From: an uncultured Alphaproteobacteria bacterium
Lineage (GTDB): Bacteria > Pseudomonadota > Alphaproteobacteria > UBA8366 > JADFVY01
Direction of reading: 5' to 3'
DNA length: 64,000 nucleotides
Assembly: GCA_947259105.1 (NCBI GenBank)
Contig: CAMYKU010000006.1
Coordinates: 1-64,000, forward strand
Part shown: positions 8,781-16,118 of the stretch, piece after piece
Numbering within the stretch: the stretch's first letter is position 1
Layout: every line of letters starts with the position of its first letter
The notes under the pieces: model-generated
What the model was told of the DNA's origin: nothing
Seen by the model: only the letters and a program-made list of their open reading frames with translations
The model's database searches: none
Made by a program: the position numbers and the translations under genes

Positions 8781-8981
8781 AAGTTCCTCCCTTGGATACG
8801 AGTTCGGCCGGGCCGCCGCGCATCGCCAGGCGATGCCGGGCCCGCCCCTTCACGGCGCCGTCGCGGCCCTCCCTGTGGCCGCCACGATGGCGCAATGACT
8901 GCCGGCCGCAAGAACGGCACCGGCTTGTTTCAGGAGAATTCGAGGTGGCGGCCCGCTTGCGCCGCCGCCCCCGCCTCCAGC

Positions 8982-9100
8982 CACGCCCTTCTTTCTGCTG
9001 CGATCGGTTGGCCCGACTCAAGGGCAACCGGCAGCCGGTGTCAACGGCCTTGTTCGCGCGGCGATGCGCCGCCACCCGCGTCAGTTGAAGCGTCGCGCGG
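8982..9100 (+). repeat. Copy A of an intergenic direct repeat
   Basis: It shares with 9622-9746 the blocks GCCCTTCTT-CTGCTG, GCCCGACTCAAGGGCAACCG, TCAACGGCCTTGT and GCGTCAGTTGAAG in the same order and orientation. No gene is recognisable in either copy. Confidence 0.7.
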
Positions 9101-9478
9101 TCCGGCTCGACGACCCGCGCCAATCGACCATCGGGCGGATGGGGTGTTTGTGCGCGCAGCGGGGCGTCTACGGTGTGCGCTGCCGGCCCCGGACGGCGTA
9201 AACAACGCCATTCCGTGATCTGGGAAGAACAGGGCCACGCCCGGGGCTGGCAATACGGGACGGGCGGGTATGGACCGGAGAGGCTTATTGGATGTTTTGC
9301 GGCACTGGTGGCGACAGCGGCGCGTGCGGATTCGCGCCCAAGGTCACCAGGGTGTTCCTGGCGAGGCCTGGGGCGGGGGATCCGGCATTCGATCTCAAAA
9401 TCTGAAATGCAACCTTTTCGTGTATTATGTTAACACTTTCGCAATAAAAAAGTGCTGTCGCCCGGGTTGTATCTCAGG

Positions 9479-9550
9479 TATACTGTGCGCCTCCGTTAAT
9501 ACTACTTGTTTCGGGGCGCGACCGGCACTTGCGGGTCGCGCCCTCTTTAT
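9479..9550 (+). ncRNA. Candidate small RNA (promoter plus intrinsic terminator)
   Basis: A -10-like TATACT (9479-9484) lies 18 bases after CTGTCG (9455-9460), a weak -35. About 30 bases beyond the -10 is a strong terminator: GGGCGCGACC (9514-9523) pairs with GGTCGCGCCC (9534-9543) and is followed by TCTTTA. A transcript of roughly 55-60 bases would result. It has no open frame. The function is unknown and the -35 is poor, so this is tentative. Confidence 0.35.
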
Positions 9551-9621
9551 TGGCCCTGGCCCCGAAGACGGGCGTCGTTCCGGACGAGCCCTCACCCCCC
9601 GCCCGGCGCGCCGCCGCCGTC

Positions 9622-9746
9622 ACCAGCTATGCCCTTCTTGCTGCTGATGTCGGTTCGCCCGACTCAAGGGCAACCGGCAGCCCGACTCAACGGCCTTGTC
9701 GGTGGCGCCGAATGCCGCCGCGCGCGTCAGTTGAAGTGCCGCGCAG
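9622..9746 (+). repeat. Copy B of an intergenic direct repeat
   Basis: This is the second copy of the segment at 8982-9100, about 640 bases away, in the same orientation, with diverged spacers between conserved blocks. It lies upstream of the outer-membrane protein gene at 9897. Confidence 0.7.
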
Positions 9747-9896
9747 ACCGCCGGCGCGGAACAATATCCCGGGTGCCGGGAGTCCCGGCAGGCACGGGGG
9801 CCGGCCGGTCAATCCGACGATTTGTCTTGCCGAAAGGACCCCTGGTGGGGCCTAAATATGTGACCCTGCGCCACCGCCGGACGATCGGGTTACTGC

Positions 9897-10748
9897 ATGG
9901 GAAAGAAACGCCTTGTTAAGCTCGTAGCGGCGGCGGCCCTGTCGGCCGCCTGCCAGGTCTTCTCCGCGAATGCCGCGGTTGCCCAGACAGGCACCGATCA
10001 CGCCCAGGAGCCGCTGGAGGACGCCGGCGCGACGCCACACCCCCCCGGTCAGGAACCCCTGTCCGACCCCGAGTTGAAGACCGGTATCATCCTGCGCTCG
10101 GCGAAATCGGGAAACTGGGACCTCCGCCTGACCTTCCCGTTCTCGATCGGCCTGACGGAATTCAATCTGGACGCGGGGATCGACCTCGACAGCGTCTCGA
10201 CGGTCTCCGTGGTTCCGACGCTCGAATTCATCGTCCCGGTCGACGAGAAATGGACGTTCCTGCCCTTTGCGGGGGCCGGCGGCGCCGCGGCGGTCGGCGA
10301 TCAGAAGCCGGTAAGCGGCGAAAGTACCATCGGGATCCTGACCGGCGGGTTGCGGGCGCAAAGGTGGCAGCCGTTCGCCGAGCGCTACGTGTCCGCCCTG
10401 GCTGTCGAAGCCCGCTACGATGCCGCCCTGACCAGCCGCAACGGCCTGCTCGGCGATTGGGGGAGCCTGACCGGCGCGGTCGAATTTCGGCGCAGCTTCG
10501 GGGCGCCGCGCGACGGGCCGCGCTTCCAGCCCGGCCTCTACGCAAAGGGCTACTGGTTCTGGGACCCCGTCGAGCTGGAGATCGAGGGCGTCACGCCGAG
10601 CTTCCTCAATAACCAGAAAGAGTTCGGGATCAGCCTGGGCAGCAGCAAGCCCTACAAGGTTTGGGGCATCAAAGTGCCACGCGTCTTTCTCGGCGTCCGG
10701 CTGGGCGAGGGCGTGCGGAGTCTGCGCATCGGCTTTGGCCGGCTGTAA
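9897..10748 (+). CDS. Predicted outer-membrane beta-barrel protein
   Basis: A 283-residue protein with an N-terminal signal peptide (LVKLVAAAALSAACQVFSANAAVAQ, cleavage near residue 29) followed by an acidic, proline-rich linker. The body alternates polar and hydrophobic residues (WDLRLTFPFSIGLTEFNLDAGI, TVSVVPTLEFIVPV) and ends with an aromatic/hydrophobic residue pattern, as in transmembrane beta strands. I recognise no specific family. The ATG at 9897 has no strong ribosome binding site. A decayed barrel gene overlaps its 3' end on the other strand and another barrel gene follows at 11130. Confidence 0.65.
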   Translation: MGKKRLVKLVAAAALSAACQVFSANAAVAQTGTDHAQEPLEDAGATPHPPGQEPLSDPELKTGIILRSAKSGNWDLRLTFPFSIGLTEFNLDAGIDLDSVSTVSVVPTLEFIVPVDEKWTFLPFAGAGGAAAVGDQKPVSGESTIGILTGGLRAQRWQPFAERYVSALAVEARYDAALTSRNGLLGDWGSLTGAVEFRRSFGAPRDGPRFQPGLYAKGYWFWDPVELEIEGVTPSFLNNQKEFGISLGSSKPYKVWGIKVPRVFLGVRLGEGVRSLRIGFGRL

Positions 10749-11085
10749 GTTCGCTGACCGCCCCGAACGGCCGCGCCCATCGCTCCCATGGATGGTAATC
10801 GGCGGTCGCCCGGACGTTGCAGGTGAGGTTCGAGGCGTTGCCGATGCCGAGGCCGCTGAAATCTGCACGGAGCGCCGTCGACCACCGCTCGTTGATGCCC
10901 CACTGGACGTGCGCGCCGGCGGCCAGCTCGAACCAGTCTTGGCGGCGCGCGGCAGCGGCCCGGGCATGACGTCGATCTCCTGCTTGAGATAGTGGTAGCG
11001 GCCGCCGAGCATGAAATCGACCGCGGTTTCGGACGGGTCCGGCAAGGCTCCCCCGGCGGAACCTGTTGGCATGCGCGGCGGCGGC
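10741..11085 (-). pseudogene. Frameshifted fragment of an outer-membrane barrel gene
   Basis: The minus strand encodes DFMLGGRYHYLKQEIDVMPG in one frame (about 10945-11015), then continues in the next frame as QDWFELAAGAHVQWGINERW and ALRADFSGLGIGNASNLTCN, with ADYHPWERWARPFG further on. Together they read like consecutive strands of an OmpA/YadA-like barrel with the usual D-x-x-x-G-x-R-Y and W-s-x-x-x-R-x-D-x-g-G-f-g-i-G pattern. One frameshift near 10945 and missing ends mark it as a remnant. It lies between two intact barrel genes on the opposite strand. Confidence 0.6.
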
Positions 11086-11129
11086 GTTATACTGGCAGCG
11101 TCATGGGCCAACACGGACGGGAGACTCTG

Positions 11130-11954
11130 ATGAAACACATGAAGGTACTGATGGCGGCGGTCGCGCTCTGCTCGGGTGCGACGCAGGCGCTCGCACAGCA
11201 GGACGCAGATGAACGGGATCCGTGGGAGAAGTGGAGCATCAGCGGCGGCGCGTTCGTCGCCGACCTCGACAACACCATCCGGATCGGCGGGCCCGGCGTC
11301 GGGGTCGAGTTCGATCTGGAAGAGGCCCTCGGCCTGAAGAACTCGCAGTCGGTGTTTCGCTTCGACGGCAACTACCGCTTCGGCAACAACAACCGCCACC
11401 GTTTCGACTTCACCTGGTTCGACCTGTCGCGCGACGCCACCAGGACGTTGCAGGAAGAGATCGAGGTCGACGGGATCGTCTATCCGATCGGCACCACCAT
11501 CGACAGCGAATTCGACCTAGCTTTCTATAATGTCCGGTACGCCTATTCGTTCATCAAGGACAACCGCATCGACTTTGCCGGGTCGCTCGGGCTGCACATT
11601 ACCCAGGTCGGGCTGTACATCGACGACAGCGCCGGTATCCTCGGCGCGGGCGGCGACAGCGTGACTGCGCCCCTGCCGGTGATCGGCGCGCGACTGGACG
11701 TGGCGCTGACGGAGAAATGGTACGTGCGCTCGTCGCTCGAGGCGCTCTATCTCAGTTTCGACGACTTCTCCGGCAGCCTCACCGACATCATGGTGGCCGG
11801 GGAATACCGTGCCTGGGAACATTTCGCCATTGGCCTGGGCTTCAATGCCGTTAATTTGAAGCTCGAAAACGACGACTCGATGGGCCTGGGTTTCACCGGG
11901 AATATCGAGTCCCGTTTCGCCGGTCTCATGCTGTACGGCAGGGCCATGTTCTAG
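11130..11954 (+). CDS. Predicted outer-membrane beta-barrel protein
   Basis: A 274-residue protein. The start at 11130 is chosen because GGGAGA precedes it and a signal peptide follows at once (MKVLMAAVALCSGATQALAQ). An in-frame upstream start at 10992 would add 46 non-conserved residues. The body has strands typical of eight-stranded barrels: WSISGGAFVADLDNTIRIGG, SVFRFDGNYRFG, HRFDFTWFDLSRD, NVRYAYSFI, SLEALYLSFDDF, ending FAGLMLYGRAMF with a C-terminal Phe recognised by the BAM complex. The function is unknown. Confidence 0.72.
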   Translation: MKHMKVLMAAVALCSGATQALAQQDADERDPWEKWSISGGAFVADLDNTIRIGGPGVGVEFDLEEALGLKNSQSVFRFDGNYRFGNNNRHRFDFTWFDLSRDATRTLQEEIEVDGIVYPIGTTIDSEFDLAFYNVRYAYSFIKDNRIDFAGSLGLHITQVGLYIDDSAGILGAGGDSVTAPLPVIGARLDVALTEKWYVRSSLEALYLSFDDFSGSLTDIMVAGEYRAWEHFAIGLGFNAVNLKLENDDSMGLGFTGNIESRFAGLMLYGRAMF

Positions 11955-11982
11955 CGCGTAACCCGCCTGGCTGGTTGATGCA

Positions 11983-12384
11983 CTAACCAGCCGGCCGGCC
12001 CGTGCTCGACCGCCGGTCCAGCCACAGGCCGGTCGGCGGCAGGATGATCCACGGAACGATGTAGTAAACCGACAGATACCAGAATTCGGCAAAGAAACCC
12101 GCGCCGTAACCAAGATAGACCCCGCAATACACAAAATCGTAGAGCAGCAACGGGACGGTTATGTAGAACGCCAGCCAGTTCGCGACCGCCAGCCTGGAGC
12201 GCCCCCTGACCTTCTTCAGTACGCGAAAAACGACGTACCAGAGCGGGAAGAGGATGGCCAGATCGAAGATGATCATGAACCTGCCGGAGTACTGCCGATA
12301 GTAATCCGGCAGGCCGATAATCCAGAAGATCGCCCAGGCCGCAGTCACGACCGCAAGGAGCTTGAGATGCCATCGGGCATTCAT
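11983..12384 (-). CDS. Small four-helix membrane protein, unknown function
   Basis: A 133-residue protein with about four transmembrane segments (LKLLAVVTAAWAIFWIIGL, FMIIFDLAILFPLWYVVF, WLAFYITVPLLLYDFVYCGV, FWYLSVYYIVPWIILPP), rich in Tyr and Trp. Its ATG overlaps the stop codon of the GyrI-like gene (TAATG), so it is almost surely translated from the same message as the VOC and GyrI-like proteins. I recognise no family beyond general resemblance to small DUF membrane proteins. Confidence 0.75.
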   Translation of the reverse strand: MNARWHLKLLAVVTAAWAIFWIIGLPDYYRQYSGRFMIIFDLAILFPLWYVVFRVLKKVRGRSRLAVANWLAFYITVPLLLYDFVYCGVYLGYGAGFFAEFWYLSVYYIVPWIILPPTGLWLDRRSSTGRPAG

Positions 12385-12998
12385 TACCGGGCGACAGGCT
12401 GGCGGATGATGGTCTTAAACTTCGCGGGCGCGGTCCGTCGCGGGTCACCAAGGTAAATCTCATGATGCCTGCCCGCCCGGCTGAGGCCTTCCCCCGCGAT
12501 GAATTCGTGGAGCCGGGCAATCGTCGGAGCTTCCCCGGCATAGGGTCCGACATGCAGGATTTGGGCCGCCCTGCCTTCTGCGAAGGACTCGAACCGCATC
12601 CGTGGCGCCCCGGGCAGGTCCTTCTTCCCGGCGGCCTGCGCCCTGGCGTCCGCCCATAGCTCCGCGGTCACCCACTCCGGCTGCATGATCATCGCGGTCC
12701 ATTTCCAGATGTCCTTGTTGTCGGGGCTGAAATCCGCCGGATCGTCGGTCCACCACAGGCCTTCGAGGGGCATCACGCCGTAGTCGACGGCCGCCGGGCC
12801 CTTCTTGATCATGAACTTCGCCGTGTAGGACACCGTGAACAGCGCCGCGACGGCATCCAGATAGTCGTCCGAGGTGTTCGGATCGCCCTCGCCGTCGATC
12901 ATCAGGAAATTCATCGCCGGCACATCGACGACGGCGACGGATTTCGCGGTGGCGCCATAGAGATGCTTGAGCTCCTTTTTCAGATCGACTTTTTTCAC
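12384..12998 (-). CDS. GyrI-like small-molecule-binding domain protein
   Basis: A 204-residue protein of the stand-alone GyrI-like family. Signs are KKELKHLYGATAK, FLMIDGEGDPN near the N-terminus, then VMPLEGLWWTDDP, MIMQPEWVTAELW, RFESFAEGRAAQILHVGPYA and the C-terminal HHEIYLGDPRRTAPAKFKTI. The GTG start at 12998 is preceded by GGAG and overlaps the TGA of the VOC gene (GTGA), so a GTG is favoured over any ATG. The family binds hydrophobic or drug-like ligands, sometimes hydrolysing cyclopropanes; no DNA-binding domain is present. Confidence 0.85.
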   Translation of the reverse strand: MKKVDLKKELKHLYGATAKSVAVVDVPAMNFLMIDGEGDPNTSDDYLDAVAALFTVSYTAKFMIKKGPAAVDYGVMPLEGLWWTDDPADFSPDNKDIWKWTAMIMQPEWVTAELWADARAQAAGKKDLPGAPRMRFESFAEGRAAQILHVGPYAGEAPTIARLHEFIAGEGLSRAGRHHEIYLGDPRRTAPAKFKTIIRQPVAR

Positions 12999-13393
12999 TG
13001 GCTCGTCTCCGCCCCGTTGCCTGCCGGTGTCATCAGACACACCGGCGCCCCCATCGGATCGGTCAGCATGCACACGCGCCCCACGTCGGGGATGTCTTCC
13101 GGTCCCGCGATAACCTGTCCGCCGAGCTGGGCCACACGGGCGGCGCAGGCATCGATATCGCGGACCGCGATATAGGCGGACCAGAACGGCGGCCGTGTCC
13201 GGGAAAATTCCGTGGCCGGGTTCATCATGCCGGCGACGTCCCTGCCATTGTGCCGGAAGACGGTGTAGGTGCCCCCGGGTCCCGCATCGACCTCCTTGCG
13301 CGTCCATCCGAGCAACGCCGAGTAGAACGCGCCGCATACCTGCTGGTCGGTGGTGATGAGCTCGTTCCAGATGAACGTTAAGTCCTGGACCAT
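12995..13393 (-). CDS. VOC-family (glyoxalase/bleomycin-resistance fold) protein
   Basis: A 132-residue protein with the two-repeat VOC fold: FIWNELITTDQQVCGAFYSALLGW at the start and FWSAYIAVRDIDACAARVAQ, then VGRVCMLTDPMGAPVCLM. The family includes metal-dependent lyases, dioxygenases and resistance proteins. GGAGGG precedes the ATG at 13393. It heads an operon of three genes with overlapping stop/start codons (VOC, GyrI-like, membrane protein), which suggests one detoxification or ligand-sensing role, by inference. Confidence 0.85.
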   Translation of the reverse strand: MVQDLTFIWNELITTDQQVCGAFYSALLGWTRKEVDAGPGGTYTVFRHNGRDVAGMMNPATEFSRTRPPFWSAYIAVRDIDACAARVAQLGGQVIAGPEDIPDVGRVCMLTDPMGAPVCLMTPAGNGAETSQ

Positions 13394-13519
13394 GTCGCCC
13401 TCCACATCGAACGTGACGGCGGGCCTATCGCATATCGGCGCCCCCGGCGCATTGACCTGGGTCAGTGGTCCGGGCAGTTCGAACTCTCGGCGGCAGGGCG
13501 CGGCCCGGCAGGGCGCCGA

Positions 13520-13726
13520 TCAATCGGCGAGCATGGTCAACGCGGCCCGGCGGTCGCCCGGCTTCATGCCAAGAAACAGCTTGCGGGCCTTCGCGATGTC
13601 CTTTTCGGACCCGCTCTCGGCGGCGGCCTTGAGGGCAAGTGTGGTCGGATGATCCGGTCCGCAGATGAACGCCACGGCTTTGGCCAGGCGCCCCATGGCG
13701 TCACGGTCGAACTTTACCTCTTCCAT
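13520..13726 (-). CDS. Small acidic/basic helical protein, unknown
   Basis: A 68-residue protein, EEVKFDRDAMGRLAKAVAFI followed by DHPTTLALKAAAESGSEKDI and AKARKLFLGMKPGDRRAALT. It looks wholly helical and soluble, with a predicted helix-turn-helix-like spacing but no family match that I recognise. Codon use is ordinary for the window. A weak GGGGAAC precedes the start. Confidence 0.55.
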   Translation of the reverse strand: MEEVKFDRDAMGRLAKAVAFICGPDHPTTLALKAAAESGSEKDIAKARKLFLGMKPGDRRAALTMLAD

Positions 13727-14174
13727 TCGGGAGTTCCCCAGGCATTAGCCTGTTTCGTCGCGTCGATCCGCTTCGGGCGTGGCGACGCTAGTACGACACA
13801 GTGCCGGGCCGTCACCGGCGCCGCCGGCAGGAAGACCATAGCACATCCCGACTGCCAGCGATGTCCGCTTTCTGAAAAAGCGGACACTATTCGGCATGGC
13901 AGTCCGGGGCCGGCCACTGCATCAAGAGCGGACGTTGGCCCTCGAATTCTGTAATACCGCCGTCACCACAAAGTTACCGGCCATTCCTCGAGCCAGTGCT
14001 CCAGCAGGTTGATGTGAGGTGCCCATCAGGCTTCATCTCCGCCGTCCTTTCGCCAGCCTTTGGATATGACCGCCGGTGTCTCTTGCAAGGTGCATTCGTC
14101 CGCTAGGGGTGTGATCCACCTATAGCGCCGCAACGTATCCAGAGACGTTGAACACAATCTTAATGGAGGCAATC
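13727..14174. other. Intergenic region, no gene recognised
   Basis: It contains a perfect short hairpin at about 13859-13888 (TGTCCGCTT...AAGCGGACA) without a T-run, and otherwise no convincing reading frame. A fragment near 13970-14030 reads INLLEHWLEEW on the minus strand but has no support as a gene. The right end carries the promoter and GGAGG ribosome binding site of the repeat protein. Confidence 0.5.
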
Positions 14175-14489
14175 ATGTTCAGACTTGTACCTGCAGCGGC
14201 GGCTGCTTTGGTTCTTTCACTCAGTGCGGCTGTCGCGTACGCGGATGCTGGCGGCGCTCCTGCCGCGCATGGTACTGACGGTCGAGGATTTGGCGACGCC
14301 GTGAGCGGGGCCGAAAAGGGTCCCGATGGCTTGGCGGGTCACACCAGTGGCGGTCGCGCTGGCGGTGCACCTGCTGCGCACGGCACTGATGGTCGAGGAT
14401 TCGGCAACGCCGTCAGCGGGGCCGAAAAGGGCCCCGATGGCTTGGCGGGTCACACCAGTGGCGGTCGCGCCGGTGGCACCAGAAACTGA
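14175..14489 (+). CDS. Small secreted protein made of two tandem 37-residue repeats
   Basis: A 104-residue protein: a signal peptide of about 23 residues (MFRLVPAAAAALVLSLSA..AYA), then two 37-residue copies beginning GGAPAAHGTDGRGFG and ending LAGHTSGGRA, then GGTRN. The copies (14250-14360 and 14361-14471) differ mainly at silent sites plus one D/N change, so the protein sequence is under selection. It is glycine-rich with conserved His, Asp and Arg and no Cys. The ATG at 14175 follows GGAGG; a terminator follows the stop. I know no family for it; a periplasmic or surface role is inferred. Confidence 0.75.
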   Translation: MFRLVPAAAAALVLSLSAAVAYADAGGAPAAHGTDGRGFGDAVSGAEKGPDGLAGHTSGGRAGGAPAAHGTDGRGFGNAVSGAEKGPDGLAGHTSGGRAGGTRN

Positions 14490-14513
14490 CTGTTGTCGCA
14501 TATTCCTGGGAGA

Positions 14514-14549
14514 GGGGGGCTTCACATAGGAACGCCTCCCTTTTCTTTT
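14514..14549 (+). terminator. Intrinsic terminator of the repeat-protein gene
   Basis: GGGGGGC (14514-14520) pairs with GCCTCCC (14534-14540) with one G-U pair and is followed by TTTTCTTTT, 25 bases beyond the stop codon. Confidence 0.75.
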
Positions 14550-14895
14550 GAAAATCCCCACCGGTTCTGGCAGCACCTGATTTGAATCCGCGACATCAGC
14601 CCTGGATTTTCAGCGCTGTTACCCCGGTCATATGTCCGCCCCGGGTCAAAGGCAGTCTTCCAGCCCCACCAAGCCCTGCAACCGCTTTGCCGCGCAGAGC
14701 AGATTTCGAAAGCACGGACGTCTGGTCCGGGCCGGAAACCGGTCCTGTGACGGGATCACCGGGAGCGGGTGAAGATCGCCGGCCCCGCCACCTCTGCGCC
14801 CCCGGGGCAATCCGCGCCGGGGCATTGATTTCCGCCGGCGGATCGCGCATCGTCACCAACTGCCTGTCCCGCCACGCAAGTCGAGGAGACCGACC
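14550..14895. other. Intergenic region, no gene recognised
   Basis: I see no reading frame with family resemblance or a ribosome binding site. Several short GC-rich palindromes are present (CCGGGCCGG and CCCCGGGGC types). The final bases hold the GAGGAGA ribosome binding site of the gene at 14896. Confidence 0.4.
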
Positions 14896-15624
14896 ATGAC
14901 CGAGGACGCCCGATCCGAACTCACCCGTCCCGGCACGTTGCGTGCCGGCATCAACCTCGGCAACATCCTGCTGGTGACGGGAACCGGGCCCAAGGGCGAG
15001 CCGCAGGGGGTCGCGCCGGACATGGCGGCGGCCATTGCCGAGCGCCTTGGCGTCGGTGTGTCCTACGTGACCTATGCGACCCCGGGGGAGCTTGCCGACG
15101 CCGTGGAACGGGACGAATGGGACATCGGCTTGATTGCGGCGGAGCCGAAACGCGCCGAACAGATCGCCTTCTGCGAGCCCTATGTGGAGATCGAGGCCAC
15201 GTATCTCGTACCCAAGGATTCGCCCCTGCAATCGATCGTTGACGTCGACCGGCCCGGCGTGCGGATCGCGGTGTCGGACCGCGCCGCGTACGATCTGTAT
15301 CTGAGCCGCACGCTGAAGCATGCGGAACTGCACCGCGCCCAGGGCCTGCCCGGCGCCTTCAAGCTGTTCGTCGACGAGAAGCTGGATGCGCTGGCGGGCC
15401 TCGTGCCGGCGTTGCAGGAAAACGCCGAAAACCTGCCCGGCTCGCGCGTCCTGGACGGGCGCTATACCTCGGTGCGCCAGGCCATCGGCACCAGGCCGGA
15501 ATGCAGCGCGCTGAACGCCGTCGTCGCAGAGTTCACCGCCGAAGCCAAGGCGAGCGGCCTGGTCGCCGAACTGATCGAAAAGCATGGCGTCACGGGCAAG
15601 CTGCAGGTGGCGTCCGGCGCCTAA
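14896..15624 (+). CDS. Solute-binding-domain protein (SBP_bac_3 type) lacking a signal peptide
   Basis: A 242-residue type-3 substrate-binding domain: TLRAGINLGNILLVTGTGP, GVAPDMAAAIAERLGVGV, DEWDIGLIAAEPKRAEQIAF, CEPYVEIEATYLVP and IAVSDRAAYDLYLSR are the usual lobes of amino-acid-binding proteins. Unlike periplasmic members it begins MTEDARSELTRPG, with no hydrophobic export signal, and the GAGGAGA site fixes this start. No ABC or TRAP membrane partner is adjacent. It may be a cytoplasmic ligand-binding protein or an enzyme-like relative such as cyclohexadienyl dehydratase; this is inference. Confidence 0.82.
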   Translation: MTEDARSELTRPGTLRAGINLGNILLVTGTGPKGEPQGVAPDMAAAIAERLGVGVSYVTYATPGELADAVERDEWDIGLIAAEPKRAEQIAFCEPYVEIEATYLVPKDSPLQSIVDVDRPGVRIAVSDRAAYDLYLSRTLKHAELHRAQGLPGAFKLFVDEKLDALAGLVPALQENAENLPGSRVLDGRYTSVRQAIGTRPECSALNAVVAEFTAEAKASGLVAELIEKHGVTGKLQVASGA

Positions 15625-15716
15625 GGCGATCGCGCCAGCAATTGCCCGTTACCCGCCCGCCTTTCGCCGCGCCGCCTTGCCGCCATCAGGCGACACCGCG
15701 TACGGCGCCGAATGCC

Positions 15717-16118
15717 TCAGCGCGGCGGCAGCATCGCCTGATCGATGAAAAACAGGTCTGTCAGGAACGACCGCACGGCGATCAGCCCGTTGGTGTTATC
15801 GACCATGTCGGAACTGATGGAGGGTTGTTCGAGAAGCACGGCGATCACGGAGCGCATCACCGCCATGTCGGCCAGAAACCGGTCACGGAACGGCTCCGCC
15901 GCCGCCGCGCCAAGGGCGTCCGGGGCCGCCTTCTCCATGGCCTCCAGGGCGGACGCGAAGCGGTTCAGATAGTCCCGGATCTTCGAGGCGCCCTCGTCTT
16001 GCGTTTCGCGTTTGCGGCCCTGCGCGGCATAGGCCAGCATGAATTCGTAAGCTTCCTCGACCGCATCGATGGCATCCCGGATGGCCACGGCGTGACGAAG
16101 CTCAGTGCTCTTGTTCAT
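15717..16118 (-). CDS. Helical protein of unknown function, last gene of the Mo-hydroxylase operon
   Basis: A 133-residue, mostly helical soluble protein (ELRHAVAIRDAIDAVEEAYE, LNRFASALEAMEKAAPDAL, RDRFLADMAVMRSVIAVLLE). Its first 17 bases overlap the 3' end of the cytochrome b gene, so both are co-translated. I do not recognise the family. The position suggests an accessory or maturation role for the hydroxylase or the cytochrome. Confidence 0.65.
   Translation of the reverse strand: MNKSTELRHAVAIRDAIDAVEEAYEFMLAYAAQGRKRETQDEGASKIRDYLNRFASALEAMEKAAPDALGAAAAEPFRDRFLADMAVMRSVIAVLLEQPSISSDMVDNTNGLIAVRSFLTDLFFIDQAMLPPR

Larger units (their letters stand above)
8781..9896. other. 1.1-kb intergenic region with duplicated segment and candidate small RNA
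   Basis: I see no convincing coding sequence here. It holds two copies of a roughly 120-base segment (8982-9100 and 9622-9746), an AT-rich island at 9400-9460, and a promoter-terminator pair at 9455-9550. Short open frames crossing it have no family resemblance and lack ribosome binding sites. Confidence 0.6.

Noticed and set aside
10992-11129. N-terminal extension of the second barrel protein
   Set aside because: The extension is antisense to the barrel remnant and would hide the signal peptide that starts at 11130.
9852-11399. A 515-codon minus-strand frame through the barrel-gene region
   Set aside because: It is mostly antisense to two real barrel genes; only the part at 10945-11085 resembles protein, and that is a frameshifted remnant.
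11952-11985. Short TA-flanked palindrome between barrel gene and DUF membrane gene as another repeat end supplying a TAG stop
   Set aside because: The two ends are not inverted copies of each other; the hairpin GGCTGGTT/AACCAGCC more simply serves as a shared terminator, so I left it out of the stop-codon set.
13859-13888. TGTCCGCTT/AAGCGGACA hairpin as terminator
   Set aside because: No T-run follows on either strand and no gene ends close by.
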